Below, in pieces: positions 34,493 to 41,887 of a DNA stretch of 45,132 nucleotides; position 1 is the first letter of the stretch; every line of letters begins with the position of its first letter. A model generated the notes under the pieces. The model was not told the origin of the DNA and did no database searches. It saw nothing but the letters and a program-made list of their open reading frames with translations. The DNA is from an uncultured Blautia sp. (lineage in GTDB: Bacteria; Bacillota; Clostridia; Lachnospirales; Lachnospiraceae), in NCBI RefSeq assembly GCF_947654165.1, contig NZ_CANTKB010000025.1, forward strand, positions 1-45,132, in the 5' to 3' direction. The position numbers and the translations under genes were made by a program.

Positions 34493-34768
34493 ATGAACAG
34501 AACAGAATTAGTTGCTGCTATGGCAGAAAAAACACAGTTATCTAAAAAAGATGCAGATTTAGCTTTAAAAGCTTTTATTGATGTTGTATCCGAAGAAATG
34601 CAGAAAGGTGAGAAAGTTCAGTTAGTAGGATTTGGTACTTTCGAAGTTTCTGAAAGAGCAGCAAGAGAAGGCAGAAACCCACAGACAGGTGAAACTATGA
34701 CTATTTCAGCATCTAAGTCTCCGAAATTTAAAGCTGGCAAAGCTTTAAAAGATTTAGTGAACGCATAA
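34493..34768 (+). CDS. hup: HU family DNA-binding protein
   Basis: A 91-residue nucleoid protein that bends DNA as a dimer. Family features: MNRTELVAAMAEKTQLSKKDA, GFGTFEVSERAAREGRNPQT and the DNA-binding arm ending in ASKSPKFKAGKALKDLVN. RBS AGGAGG precedes the ATG. It is followed by a terminator and then rqcP. HU genes occur in this chromosomal neighbourhood in other Firmicutes as well. Confidence 0.97.
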   Translation: MNRTELVAAMAEKTQLSKKDADLALKAFIDVVSEEMQKGEKVQLVGFGTFEVSERAAREGRNPQTGETMTISASKSPKFKAGKALKDLVNA

Positions 34769-34789
34769 TATCCAAGATAAGGCTAAGAA

Positions 34790-34827
34790 CAGGCTGCCGC
34801 AGGAAATTGCGGCGGCCTGATTTTCTT
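34790..34827 (+). terminator. Terminator between HU and rqcP
   Basis: CAGGCTGCCGCA pairs with TGCGGCGGCCTG (one wobble) and is followed by ATTTTCTTTC. The T run is interrupted, so some read-through into rqcP is possible. Confidence 0.75.
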
Positions 34828-34847
34828 TCAGAGGGAAAGGAGAAGCG

Positions 34848-35087
34848 ATGAGATTAGATAAGTATTTAAAAGTTTCCAGGCTGATCAAACGAAGAACGGT
34901 TGCCAATGAAGCCTGTGATGCAGGCCGTGTTCTGATCAATGACAAACCGGCCAAGGCTTCTGCACAGGTAAAGGCAGGTGATATCCTGGAAATCCAGTTT
35001 GGAAGCAAAAATGTCAGAGTGGAAGTCCTGGATGTTCAGGAAACAGTGAAAAAAGAAGCTGCCAGCGAGTTGTTTAAATACTTGTAA
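34848..35087 (+). CDS. rqcP: S4-domain RNA-binding protein RqcP (YabO)
   Basis: A 79-residue S4 protein (MRLDKYLKVSRLIKRRTVAN, DAGRVLINDKPAKAS, GDILEIQFG). In Bacillus RqcP works with RqcH to add alanine tails on stalled 50S complexes. Its position immediately before yabP-yabQ-divIC matches Bacillus yabO. RBS AAAGGAG precedes the ATG. Confidence 0.92.
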   Translation: MRLDKYLKVSRLIKRRTVANEACDAGRVLINDKPAKASAQVKAGDILEIQFGSKNVRVEVLDVQETVKKEAASELFKYL

Positions 35088-35096
35088 TACAGAGCG

Positions 35097-35125
35097 GCAT
35101 AATCATCAACATTCCCCCATATAAT
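35097..35125 (+). promoter_or_regulatory. Probable sigma-E promoter of yabP-yabQ
   Basis: GCATAAT (35097-35103), a 14-bp spacer and CATATAAT (35118-35125). Both hexamer-like elements and the spacing fit mother-cell sigma-E promoters (about KMATATT-N14-CATACAHT). yabP and yabQ belong to the sigma-E regulon in Bacillus. Confidence 0.7.
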
Positions 35126-35162
35126 CTTTCATAAAGAAGATCATGTGGGGGAGTGGTGATTT

Positions 35163-35447
35163 TTGGAAGAGAAAACAAGTAAAATAACTCACAGGCTTCA
35201 GATTTCAGAGAGAAAAAAAGGGAGCTTTACAGGAGTCAGGGATGTGAATTCCTTTGATGAAAAAGAAATCAGTCTGGTGATAGAAGGAAGTGTCCTCACG
35301 GTACAGGGTGAGGGACTCCATGTGACAAGATTAGATCTGGAGAAACAAGAGGTGGACATCCAGGGAAAAGTAGACAGCCTGATATACAGTCAGGGTACTG
35401 CAAAATCCAAAGGGGGAGAGGGAATGCTGAAAAGGCTTTTCCGCTAG
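35163..35447 (+). CDS. yabP: Sporulation protein YabP
   Basis: A 94-residue YabP/YqfC-type protein, made in the mother cell and needed for spore development in Bacillus. Family features: SLVIEGSVLTVQGEGLHVTR, then LDLEKQEVDIQGKVDSLIYS. It starts with TTG at 35163, behind GGGGGAGTGGTGA. yabQ follows after 3 bp. Confidence 0.9.
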   Translation: MEEKTSKITHRLQISERKKGSFTGVRDVNSFDEKEISLVIEGSVLTVQGEGLHVTRLDLEKQEVDIQGKVDSLIYSQGTAKSKGGEGMLKRLFR

Positions 35448-35450
35448 TGT

Positions 35451-35963
35451 ATGAGCAATTATATGCATCAGGAAATGGTATTTTTCTGCCGCACCTTTCT
35501 GGCCGGAGTTTTTCTGGCAGTCTGCTACGATATGCTCCGTATTTTCAGAAAGCTTGCTGTACATAATACCTTTTTTACAGGAGTGGAAGATATCCTATAC
35601 TGGTGTCTGGCAGGGCTTTTCCTGTTTTCCGTAATCTACGGAGAAAATGACGGGATTATCCGGATCTATGCTCTTTTTTCCATCGGCCTGGGTGCCGGGC
35701 TGTATCATGCAGGTCCCAGCAATCTGCTGGTAGAGTGGTGCACATTGATTTTGAAAAAAATGCTGTTTCTTGTGGGGATTCCGGCCAGACCTATAAGAAA
35801 ATGGAGAAAAAGGTTGAAATTTCAAGTGGATAGAGTTATGATTACTCTATCTGAAAAAAAATCCACACAAAGAATCAGGAAGCGGGTATATGAAGATATT
35901 AGGAATCAGAAACAGAAAAAAATCAAGGAAAAAGAGAATAAAAAGGGCAAATCTGCAGAATAG
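35451..35963 (+). CDS. yabQ: Spore cortex biosynthesis protein YabQ
   Basis: A 170-residue membrane protein required for cortex formation in Bacillus. It has several hydrophobic helices (about 10-32, 45-65 and 70-110) with the family stretch VFLAVCYDMLRIFRK and VEDILYWCLAGLFLFSV. A highly basic C-terminus follows. The RBS is weak, so translation is probably coupled to yabP. Its last 74 bp overlap the start of divIC in another frame. Confidence 0.88.
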   Translation: MSNYMHQEMVFFCRTFLAGVFLAVCYDMLRIFRKLAVHNTFFTGVEDILYWCLAGLFLFSVIYGENDGIIRIYALFSIGLGAGLYHAGPSNLLVEWCTLILKKMLFLVGIPARPIRKWRKRLKFQVDRVMITLSEKKSTQRIRKRVYEDIRNQKQKKIKEKENKKGKSAE

Positions 35964-36228
35964 AATTGCAATGCTTTCCATTACTTTTGTAGTGGGTCTT
36001 TTGTTTATTGGGATGATGTCTAAGGGTATGGAGCTTCAGAAGGAACTGGATGGTTATCAGCAGAAACTGGAGCAGTTAGATGAACAATTGGAAGAAGAGT
36101 CACAGCGTACACAGGAAATCGATGATTTAAAAGATTATATGAAGACAGATGAATATGCGGAAGAGGTTGCCAGAGAAAAACTGGGCCTTGTGAAGGGAAA
36201 TGAGATTATTTTCAAGACTGAGGAATAA
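35890..36228 (+). CDS. divIC: Septum formation initiator DivIC/FtsL family
   Basis: A 112-residue bitopic division protein: a basic cytoplasmic N-terminus, one transmembrane helix at about 29-45, then an extracellular coiled coil (LQKELDGYQQKLEQLDEQL) and the C-terminal motif DEYAEEVAREKLGLVKGNE. I keep the ATG at 35890, behind AGGAAGCGGG, although it lies 74 bp inside yabQ. The next ATG (35971) has no RBS and would remove the basic anchor. Confidence 0.92.
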   Translation: MKILGIRNRKKSRKKRIKRANLQNRIAMLSITFVVGLLFIGMMSKGMELQKELDGYQQKLEQLDEQLEEESQRTQEIDDLKDYMKTDEYAEEVAREKLGLVKGNEIIFKTEE

Positions 36229-36281
36229 GGTGGAAACCACGCAGATTTTGTCCGAAAGTTTTTTCAGACAGGGTACTGTTT

Positions 36282-36314
36282 TTGACAAAGTTCAAAGAGA
36301 AAAGCATCTATAAT
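36282..36314 (+). promoter_or_regulatory. Probable Spo0A-type sigma-A promoter of spoIIE (21-bp spacing)
   Basis: Perfect TTGACA (36282-36287) and perfect TATAAT (36309-36314) are separated by 21 bp rather than 17. The same abnormal spacing is known for the Spo0A-activated spoIIE promoter of Bacillus. The reverse complement of the -35 region reads TGTCAAA, one mismatch from the Spo0A box TGTCGAA. Confidence 0.75.
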
Positions 36315-36355
36315 GAATCCTTGATAGCGGTTGCTTATTTCAGGGAGGGAACAAG

Positions 36356-37843
36356 ATGCAGGAATGGATCATTGCCATGCTCGTAATCGGCATTCTGCTC
36401 ATATTACGTGACATGGCAAAAACTATTTTTTCAGAAATGAAAAAAAGTGCAGCAGCTTTGGTCTGTGAGCAGTATCCACAAAAAGAGAAAATGCAGCGCT
36501 ATGCAGAATCCTTCCAGAAACTGGCAGACAGTTTTTATGAGGAACCATATAGGAAGGAGTATCTTTCCGGCTCAGAATTGGAATCAATGGCAGATGAGGT
36601 GCAGAGGAATTTGTGCCGAAAATGTCATTTGTACCAGGTCTGCTGGAAACAGCATTCCATTCAGTCCTACCAGAGAATCTGCAGTCTTCTGCGTATGATA
36701 GAAGAACAGGATGAAGAGGCTCTTCGCAGAGCCAGAGCAGATTTGACAGAGGTCTGTGTGAATCAGGGGAAGCTGATGCAGGAACTACAAAGGCTGATGG
36801 AGAGAGAACGGCAGAATCTGATTTGGAATAATAAACTTTCGGAAAACAGAATGGCAGTTGCAGAACAGTTTGGGGAAACGGCACATCTGATGAAAATCCT
36901 GTCCAGAGATTTGTTTGACATGGTGGAAGCAGATAGACAGCAGCAGGAGGAATTTGCCAGAAGACTGAAGAAAAAACAGATTGAAGCCGGAAAACTATGG
37001 AAGCTGGAGCAGCCGGACGGAAGAATCCGGTATTATGCAGAACTTCGGACAAAGGGAAGAGGATGCATATCAGCAGCAGAGGCAGCCAGGGTTCTTTCTA
37101 AGCTAAGCGGCAGCCGTATGGTTCCAAGAGCAGAGGGAAAAACACTGATAGGAAGAGAATTTTCCCTGATGAGTTTTGTGGAGGAAGTTAACTTTAAGAT
37201 GCTTTATGGTGTGGTGAAAATGACCAAGGACAAGGAAAGTATTTCCGGAGACAATTACACCTGTACCACAGAAGAAAACGGCCAGTTTTTCATGTGTCTG
37301 TCTGATGGCATGGGTTCCGGACTGGAAGCGTGTAAAGAAAGCGGCAGTATCGTAGATACCCTGGAACAATTGGTAGGAGCCGGATTTTCGGGGGAAACGG
37401 CAGCGAGAATGGTAAATTCTGTGCTGAATGTGAGAAACAGGAATGGAAGGTTTTCCACTGTGGACATTTCTATGGTAGATCTTTACACAGGAGTCTGCCA
37501 TTTTCTAAAAGCAGGGGCAGCTACTACATTTATCAAGAGAGATCACTGGGTAGAAGCTATTTCTTCCACAAGCCTGGCACTTGGGCTGGTACAGCAGGCA
37601 GATTTTCAGACTACATCAAAAAAACTGTATGAAGGAGATTTTTTGATTATGGTCACGGATGGGGTACTGGATGCACTTCCTCCGGAACAGGCCGAGGAAC
37701 TTATGAAAGAAATTATTTTGCAGACAAATGCAAGTGCGGCACAGGAATTGGGAAGAGGGATACTGGAAAGGGTTCTCACTTATAGCGAATATAAAGCAGC
37801 AGATGATATGACCATTCTTACAGCAGGACTTTGGAGGAACTGA
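36356..37843 (+). CDS. spoIIE: SpoIIE-type serine phosphatase, lacking the polytopic membrane domain
   Basis: A PP2C phosphatase expected to dephosphorylate SpoIIAA and release sigma-F in the forespore. The 495 residues have one N-terminal transmembrane helix at about 3-18, a Cys-containing region (CRKCHLYQVCW near 83-93), a coiled-coil regulatory stretch and the C-terminal phosphatase. Metal-binding motifs are SDGMGSG, VTDGVLDALP and ADDMTILT. Bacillus SpoIIE is about 830 residues with ten membrane helices; these are missing here. Identification rests on the phosphatase domain, the Cys region, the promoter and the conserved order divIC-spoIIE-tilS-hpt-ftsH. Confidence 0.85.
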   Translation: MQEWIIAMLVIGILLILRDMAKTIFSEMKKSAAALVCEQYPQKEKMQRYAESFQKLADSFYEEPYRKEYLSGSELESMADEVQRNLCRKCHLYQVCWKQHSIQSYQRICSLLRMIEEQDEEALRRARADLTEVCVNQGKLMQELQRLMERERQNLIWNNKLSENRMAVAEQFGETAHLMKILSRDLFDMVEADRQQQEEFARRLKKKQIEAGKLWKLEQPDGRIRYYAELRTKGRGCISAAEAARVLSKLSGSRMVPRAEGKTLIGREFSLMSFVEEVNFKMLYGVVKMTKDKESISGDNYTCTTEENGQFFMCLSDGMGSGLEACKESGSIVDTLEQLVGAGFSGETAARMVNSVLNVRNRNGRFSTVDISMVDLYTGVCHFLKAGAATTFIKRDHWVEAISSTSLALGLVQQADFQTTSKKLYEGDFLIMVTDGVLDALPPEQAEELMKEIILQTNASAAQELGRGILERVLTYSEYKAADDMTILTAGLWRN

Positions 37844-37852
37844 AAGAGAGCG

Positions 37853-39214
37853 ATGAATATAGAAGAACAGGTATTTTCCTATATAGAGAAATACAATATG
37901 ATAGAAGCGGGCAGCCAGGTCATTGTCGGGATATCCGGTGGTGCAGATTCGGTATGCCTGTTATTTTTGTTAAGAAAGTATCAGGAACGAAAGAGATTTT
38001 CACTTCATGCAATTCATGTAAACCATGGAATTCGCGGAGAGGAAGCCCTGCGTGATCAGGAATATTCCAGGGATATCTGTGAGCAGTTGGGCGTGCCGTT
38101 TACACTTTCTTGTTGGGATGTGCCGGGACTTGCACAAAGAGATAAGCTTTCCCTGGAGGAAGCAGGAAGAATTGCAAGAAGACATGCTTTTTTGGAAAAG
38201 GCCGGAGAACTTGGAGACATGAAGCATACAGCCATTGCACTTGCCCACCATGAAAATGATAATGCGGAAACAGTTTTGCACCATTTGATCAGAGGGACCG
38301 GGGTATCGGGGCTTGGAGGAATCCGTCCTTTTCAAAAGACAGAAGAAGGGCTTGCTTATATCCGTCCACTGCTCAAGATAGCAAGAAGGGAGATCGAAAG
38401 CTATCTGGAGGGAAAGCACATAATCTGGATGACAGACAGTACCAATGAAGGGACAGAATATACCAGAAATAAAATCCGGCACAGGATTCTTCCTCAGATG
38501 GAACAGATTAATCCCAAAGCAGTGGAACATATTTCCAAGACCGCAGAGATGTTTCAGTCTATTGAGGAATATCTGACAGCCCAGTCGGATATCCTGTATA
38601 GAGAATATGTTTCTCAAAAAGAGGGTGGATACCGAATTCACAGGGATCTGTTTCAGGAAAAGGAGATCATGCAGTCATATGTGGTAATGAAAGTATTACA
38701 ACAGGCAGCAGGACAGAAAAAGGATATAACTTCCTCACATATTGAAGCAATTCTTTCTCTTGCAAAGGGAAGGACAGGGGCTTCACTGTCTCTTATGGGC
38801 AGCCTTCGGGCAAGCCAGGTTTATGGAGATGTTCATATCGGGGTGCCGGAAGCCACCAAAGACTTGCTGCCGGAGATGGAGTTTCAGGTTTTTCCGTGGG
38901 AAAACCAGCAAATTCCAGAAAAAACATATACGAAATGGTTTGATTATGATAAAATAAAAAGTAGTCTTAAAATCCGGCATAGAGAGCCGGGAGATTTTCT
39001 CGTGGTAACAGAAACAGGAGGAAGAAAGAAACTGAAAGACTATTTTATTGACTGTAAAATCCCAAGAGAAGAACGGGAGAGAATCTCTCTTCTGGCTGAC
39101 GGCAGTCATATCCTCTGGGTTGTAGGATACCGCATCAGCCAGTATTATAAAGTTACCAGTCAGACAAAAACAGTGTTAAAAGTACAGATTAAAGGAGTAG
39201 ACGAAGATGAGTGA
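37853..39214 (+). CDS. tilS: tRNA(Ile)-lysidine synthase TilS
   Basis: Converts C34 of tRNA-Ile(CAU) to lysidine with ATP and lysine. A 453-residue N-type ATP pyrophosphatase with the PP-loop SGGADS near residue 28, HVNHGIRGEEA, ALAHHENDNAETVL and the C-terminal TilS domain (KIRHREPGDFL, GGRKKLKDYFIDCKIPREER). It starts 9 bp after spoIIE and overlaps hpt by 8 bp. Confidence 0.95.
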   Translation: MNIEEQVFSYIEKYNMIEAGSQVIVGISGGADSVCLLFLLRKYQERKRFSLHAIHVNHGIRGEEALRDQEYSRDICEQLGVPFTLSCWDVPGLAQRDKLSLEEAGRIARRHAFLEKAGELGDMKHTAIALAHHENDNAETVLHHLIRGTGVSGLGGIRPFQKTEEGLAYIRPLLKIARREIESYLEGKHIIWMTDSTNEGTEYTRNKIRHRILPQMEQINPKAVEHISKTAEMFQSIEEYLTAQSDILYREYVSQKEGGYRIHRDLFQEKEIMQSYVVMKVLQQAAGQKKDITSSHIEAILSLAKGRTGASLSLMGSLRASQVYGDVHIGVPEATKDLLPEMEFQVFPWENQQIPEKTYTKWFDYDKIKSSLKIRHREPGDFLVVTETGGRKKLKDYFIDCKIPREERERISLLADGSHILWVVGYRISQYYKVTSQTKTVLKVQIKGVDEDE

Positions 39215-39728
39215 GAAGATAAGAGTGCTGTTAAATGAAGAAGAAGTTGATCAGAAAATCCGTGAGATCGGAGAGCGGATCAGCAAGGATTATGAAGGAA
39301 AAAGCGTTCATTTGATCTGTGTATTAAAAGGCGGAGTTTTCTTTACCTGCGAGTTAGCAAAAAGAATCACTGTGCCGGTAAGCATGGACTTTATGTCTGT
39401 TTCCAGCTATGGAGATGATACTTCCTCCAGTGGAGTGATCAAGATTGTGAAAGATCTGGATGAGAGCATCGAAGGCAAAGATGTGCTGATCGTAGAAGAT
39501 ATTATCGACTCAGGAAGAACATTGAGTCATTTAATGGAAATGCTGAAACAGAGAAATCCAAAGAGTATGCGTCTGTGTACCCTTCTTGATAAACCGGAGA
39601 GAAGAGTAAAGGATGTGAAGGTGGATTATGTGTGCTTCAATATCCCGGACGAATTTGTAGTGGGCTATGGACTTGATTATGCCCAGAAATACAGAAATCT
39701 TCCATATATTGGTGTGGTGGAACTTTAA
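39207..39728 (+). CDS. hpt: Hypoxanthine-guanine phosphoribosyltransferase
   Basis: Salvages hypoxanthine and guanine with PRPP. A 173-residue enzyme with LICVLKGGVFF, the PRPP loop VLIVEDIIDSGRTL and the base-binding VVGYGLDYAQKYRNLPYIGVV. It lies in the conserved tilS-hpt-ftsH block and is translationally coupled to tilS by the overlap. Confidence 0.96.
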   Translation: MSEKIRVLLNEEEVDQKIREIGERISKDYEGKSVHLICVLKGGVFFTCELAKRITVPVSMDFMSVSSYGDDTSSSGVIKIVKDLDESIEGKDVLIVEDIIDSGRTLSHLMEMLKQRNPKSMRLCTLLDKPERRVKDVKVDYVCFNIPDEFVVGYGLDYAQKYRNLPYIGVVEL

Positions 39729-39754
39729 GAAATCCGGAAAGGAGAAAGAAAGAC

Positions 39755-41563
39755 GTGAATAGACAGGCAAGAGGATGGCTGACTCCTGTACTGCTGTTTC
39801 TGGTCGTGTTCATGGTAGGCGGTTTTATGTTCAAACAGGCTGCCGAAGGCACAGAGTTTACGGAGCAGGATCTGGAAACAGCTATTTCGGATGAGCTGAT
39901 AACAGAGGCATACATTCATCCAAACAGGGAAGTTCCTACAGGAAAGGTGATTGTCAAACTGAAAACAGGAGAAGAAAAAAGTTTCTTTTCCCTGGATGTA
40001 AAAGAGGTCATGAATACCTTGGAGAAAGCAGATATTCATAAGATTTATGTGGCGGAGGTGCCAAGAGATAATTTCTTTATGTCTTCGATCATTCCTCTGC
40101 TTCTTACAGGTGGTATGATCATTTTTGTTATTACCATGATGAACCGGCAGATGTCCGGCGGCGGCAATAATAAAATGATGAATTTTGGAAAGAGCCGTGC
40201 GAGAATGTCCACGGATGCGGACAAAAAAGTGACATTTAAGGATGTTGCGGGATTGCAGGAGGAAAAAGAGGAGTTAGAAGAAATCGTAGATTTCCTGAAA
40301 GATCCTCAGAAATATATGAAGGTGGGAGCAAGGATTCCAAAAGGTGTTCTTCTGGTGGGACCTCCGGGTACCGGAAAAACGCTGCTTGCCAAGGCAGTGG
40401 CAGGAGAGGCCGGTGTACCGTTTTTCTCTATTTCGGGCTCAGATTTTGTTGAAATGTTTGTTGGTGTCGGTGCTTCCAGAGTGAGAGATTTATTCGAGGA
40501 AGCAAAGAAAAATGCACCTTGTATCATTTTTATCGATGAGATTGATGCTGTGGCCAGAAGAAGAGGAACCGGAATGGGCGGCGGTCATGATGAGCGGGAG
40601 CAGACTTTGAACCAATTGTTGGTTGAGATGGACGGCTTCGGTGTAAATGAAGGAATCATTGTCATGTCTGCAACAAACCGTGTAGATATTCTGGATCCTG
40701 CCATTCTCCGTCCGGGACGTTTTGACCGTAAGGTAGGTGTTGGAAAACCGGATGTACAGGGCAGAGAAGAAATCCTGAAAGTACATGCGGCAAAGAAACC
40801 CCTCGGTGAAGATGTGGATCTGCAGGAACTGGCAAGAACAACGGCCGGATATACCGGTGCAGATTTGGAGAATCTCATGAATGAAGCGGCGATTCTTACC
40901 GCAAAAGACGGAAGATATTTTATCAATCAAAGTGATGTGCGTCAGGCATTTATTAAGACCGGAATCGGTGCAGAGAAGAGAAGCCGTGTGATTTCTGAGA
41001 AAGAGAAGAAAATCACAGCTTATCATGAGGCAGGTCATGCGATTCTGTTTCATGTTCTGCCGGAGATGGAATCTGTTCACACGATTTCCATTATACCTAC
41101 AGGAATGGGAGCAGCAGGCTATACCATGCCGCTTCCGAAAAAAGACGAAATGTTTAACAGCAAAAATAAGATGCTGGAGCATATCGTGGTGTCATTAGGA
41201 GGGCGTGCAGCAGAAGAAATGATCTTCCAGGATGTGACTACAGGGGCATCCCAGGATATCAAGCAGGCGACTCAGATGGCGAGAGCTATGGTGACTCAGT
41301 ATGGTATGTCTGACAAAGTGGGTATGATCAATTACGGAAGCGATGACGATGAAGTCTTTATCGGAAGAGATCTGGCACATACCAGAAATTATGCAGAGGA
41401 AACAGCAGCTCTTATTGATGAAGAAGTGAAGCGGATTATTGACGAATCTTATGAGAAAGCAAAGATGCTCATTGCTCAGCATGAGGATGTGCTTCATAAA
41501 TGTGCAGACTTGCTTCTGGAAAAAGAAAAAATTGGTCAACAAGAGTTTGAAGCTCTGTTTTAG
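39755..41563 (+). CDS. ftsH: ATP-dependent zinc metalloprotease FtsH
   Basis: A membrane-bound AAA protease that degrades misfolded and regulatory membrane proteins. The 602 residues comprise two transmembrane helices (about 8-25 and 110-130) around a periplasm-side domain, an AAA module (Walker A GPPGTGKT at 202-209, FIDEIDAV, the SRH region ATNRVDILDPAILRPGRFDR) and a zinc protease with HEAGH at 424-428. It starts with GTG at 39755 behind AAAGGAG. It is the last gene of the spoIIE-tilS-hpt-ftsH block. Confidence 0.97.
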   Translation: MNRQARGWLTPVLLFLVVFMVGGFMFKQAAEGTEFTEQDLETAISDELITEAYIHPNREVPTGKVIVKLKTGEEKSFFSLDVKEVMNTLEKADIHKIYVAEVPRDNFFMSSIIPLLLTGGMIIFVITMMNRQMSGGGNNKMMNFGKSRARMSTDADKKVTFKDVAGLQEEKEELEEIVDFLKDPQKYMKVGARIPKGVLLVGPPGTGKTLLAKAVAGEAGVPFFSISGSDFVEMFVGVGASRVRDLFEEAKKNAPCIIFIDEIDAVARRRGTGMGGGHDEREQTLNQLLVEMDGFGVNEGIIVMSATNRVDILDPAILRPGRFDRKVGVGKPDVQGREEILKVHAAKKPLGEDVDLQELARTTAGYTGADLENLMNEAAILTAKDGRYFINQSDVRQAFIKTGIGAEKRSRVISEKEKKITAYHEAGHAILFHVLPEMESVHTISIIPTGMGAAGYTMPLPKKDEMFNSKNKMLEHIVVSLGGRAAEEMIFQDVTTGASQDIKQATQMARAMVTQYGMSDKVGMINYGSDDDEVFIGRDLAHTRNYAEETAALIDEEVKRIIDESYEKAKMLIAQHEDVLHKCADLLLEKEKIGQQEFEALF

Positions 41564-41684
41564 GCGGTTTTTATGCAGAATAATGGAGGGTTTGGCCGGG
41601 AGAAAGAAAATGGTATGTAAAAAATACTCAAAAAATTTTATCAAAAAAAAGCAAGATTGTGCACACTTTTTTGAGGCTCCATGG

Positions 41685-41790
41685 TATTATAATAACTGTA
41701 AAAACCCCCCAATACATTATATAGTTTTTGCTACACCCCATAAGAAGAAATACCTTCTCCAAAAACGCCAGTCGAAAGATTGGCGTTTTT
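41685..41790 (+). ncRNA. Candidate C-rich small RNA of about 90 nt
   Basis: A -10-like TATAAT (41688-41693; an overlapping extended -10 TGGTATTAT also fits) is followed by about 90 nt without a protein frame, ending in a very good terminator, CGCCAGTC-GAAA-GATTGGCG plus T run (41763-41790). The predicted RNA starts near 41700 with AAAACCCCCC and contains ACACCCC and CCTTCTCC, all complementary to Shine-Dalgarno sequences. There is no good -35. The alternative is that this is only the distal ftsH terminator in its 3' untranslated region. The rest of 41564-41684 shows nothing recognisable. Confidence 0.35.
41761..41790 (+). terminator. Intrinsic terminator downstream of ftsH
   Basis: AAAACGCCAGTC pairs with GATTGGCGTTTT around a GAAA tetraloop, ending in a T run. 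Confidence 0.93.
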
Positions 41791-41792
41791 AC

Positions 41793-41821
41793 TTGCATAA
41801 AAAACGGGTGTAGGATAAAAT
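41793..41821 (+). promoter_or_regulatory. Sigma-A promoter of the large GH13 gene
   Basis: TTGCAT (41793-41798), a 17-bp spacer and TAAAAT (41816-41821), starting 3 bp after the upstream terminator. Confidence 0.75.
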
Positions 41822-41887
41822 AGAAATAGAACAGTAATTCAGCAAAGCAAAGGACTCATTGGTTTTGCAGAAAAGAGAGGATGCCGT

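Noticed and set aside
35110..35153. CCCCCA/TGGGGG hairpin as a translational switch at the yabP RBS
   Set aside because: The left arm coincides with the predicted sigma-E -10, so it would not be in the yabP transcript from that promoter.
40490..41182. 230-codon open frame on the minus strand inside ftsH
   Set aside because: It is antisense to a highly conserved gene, has odd Cys/His-rich composition and no domain. The same holds for the 209-codon minus frame inside spoIIE at 36423-37052.
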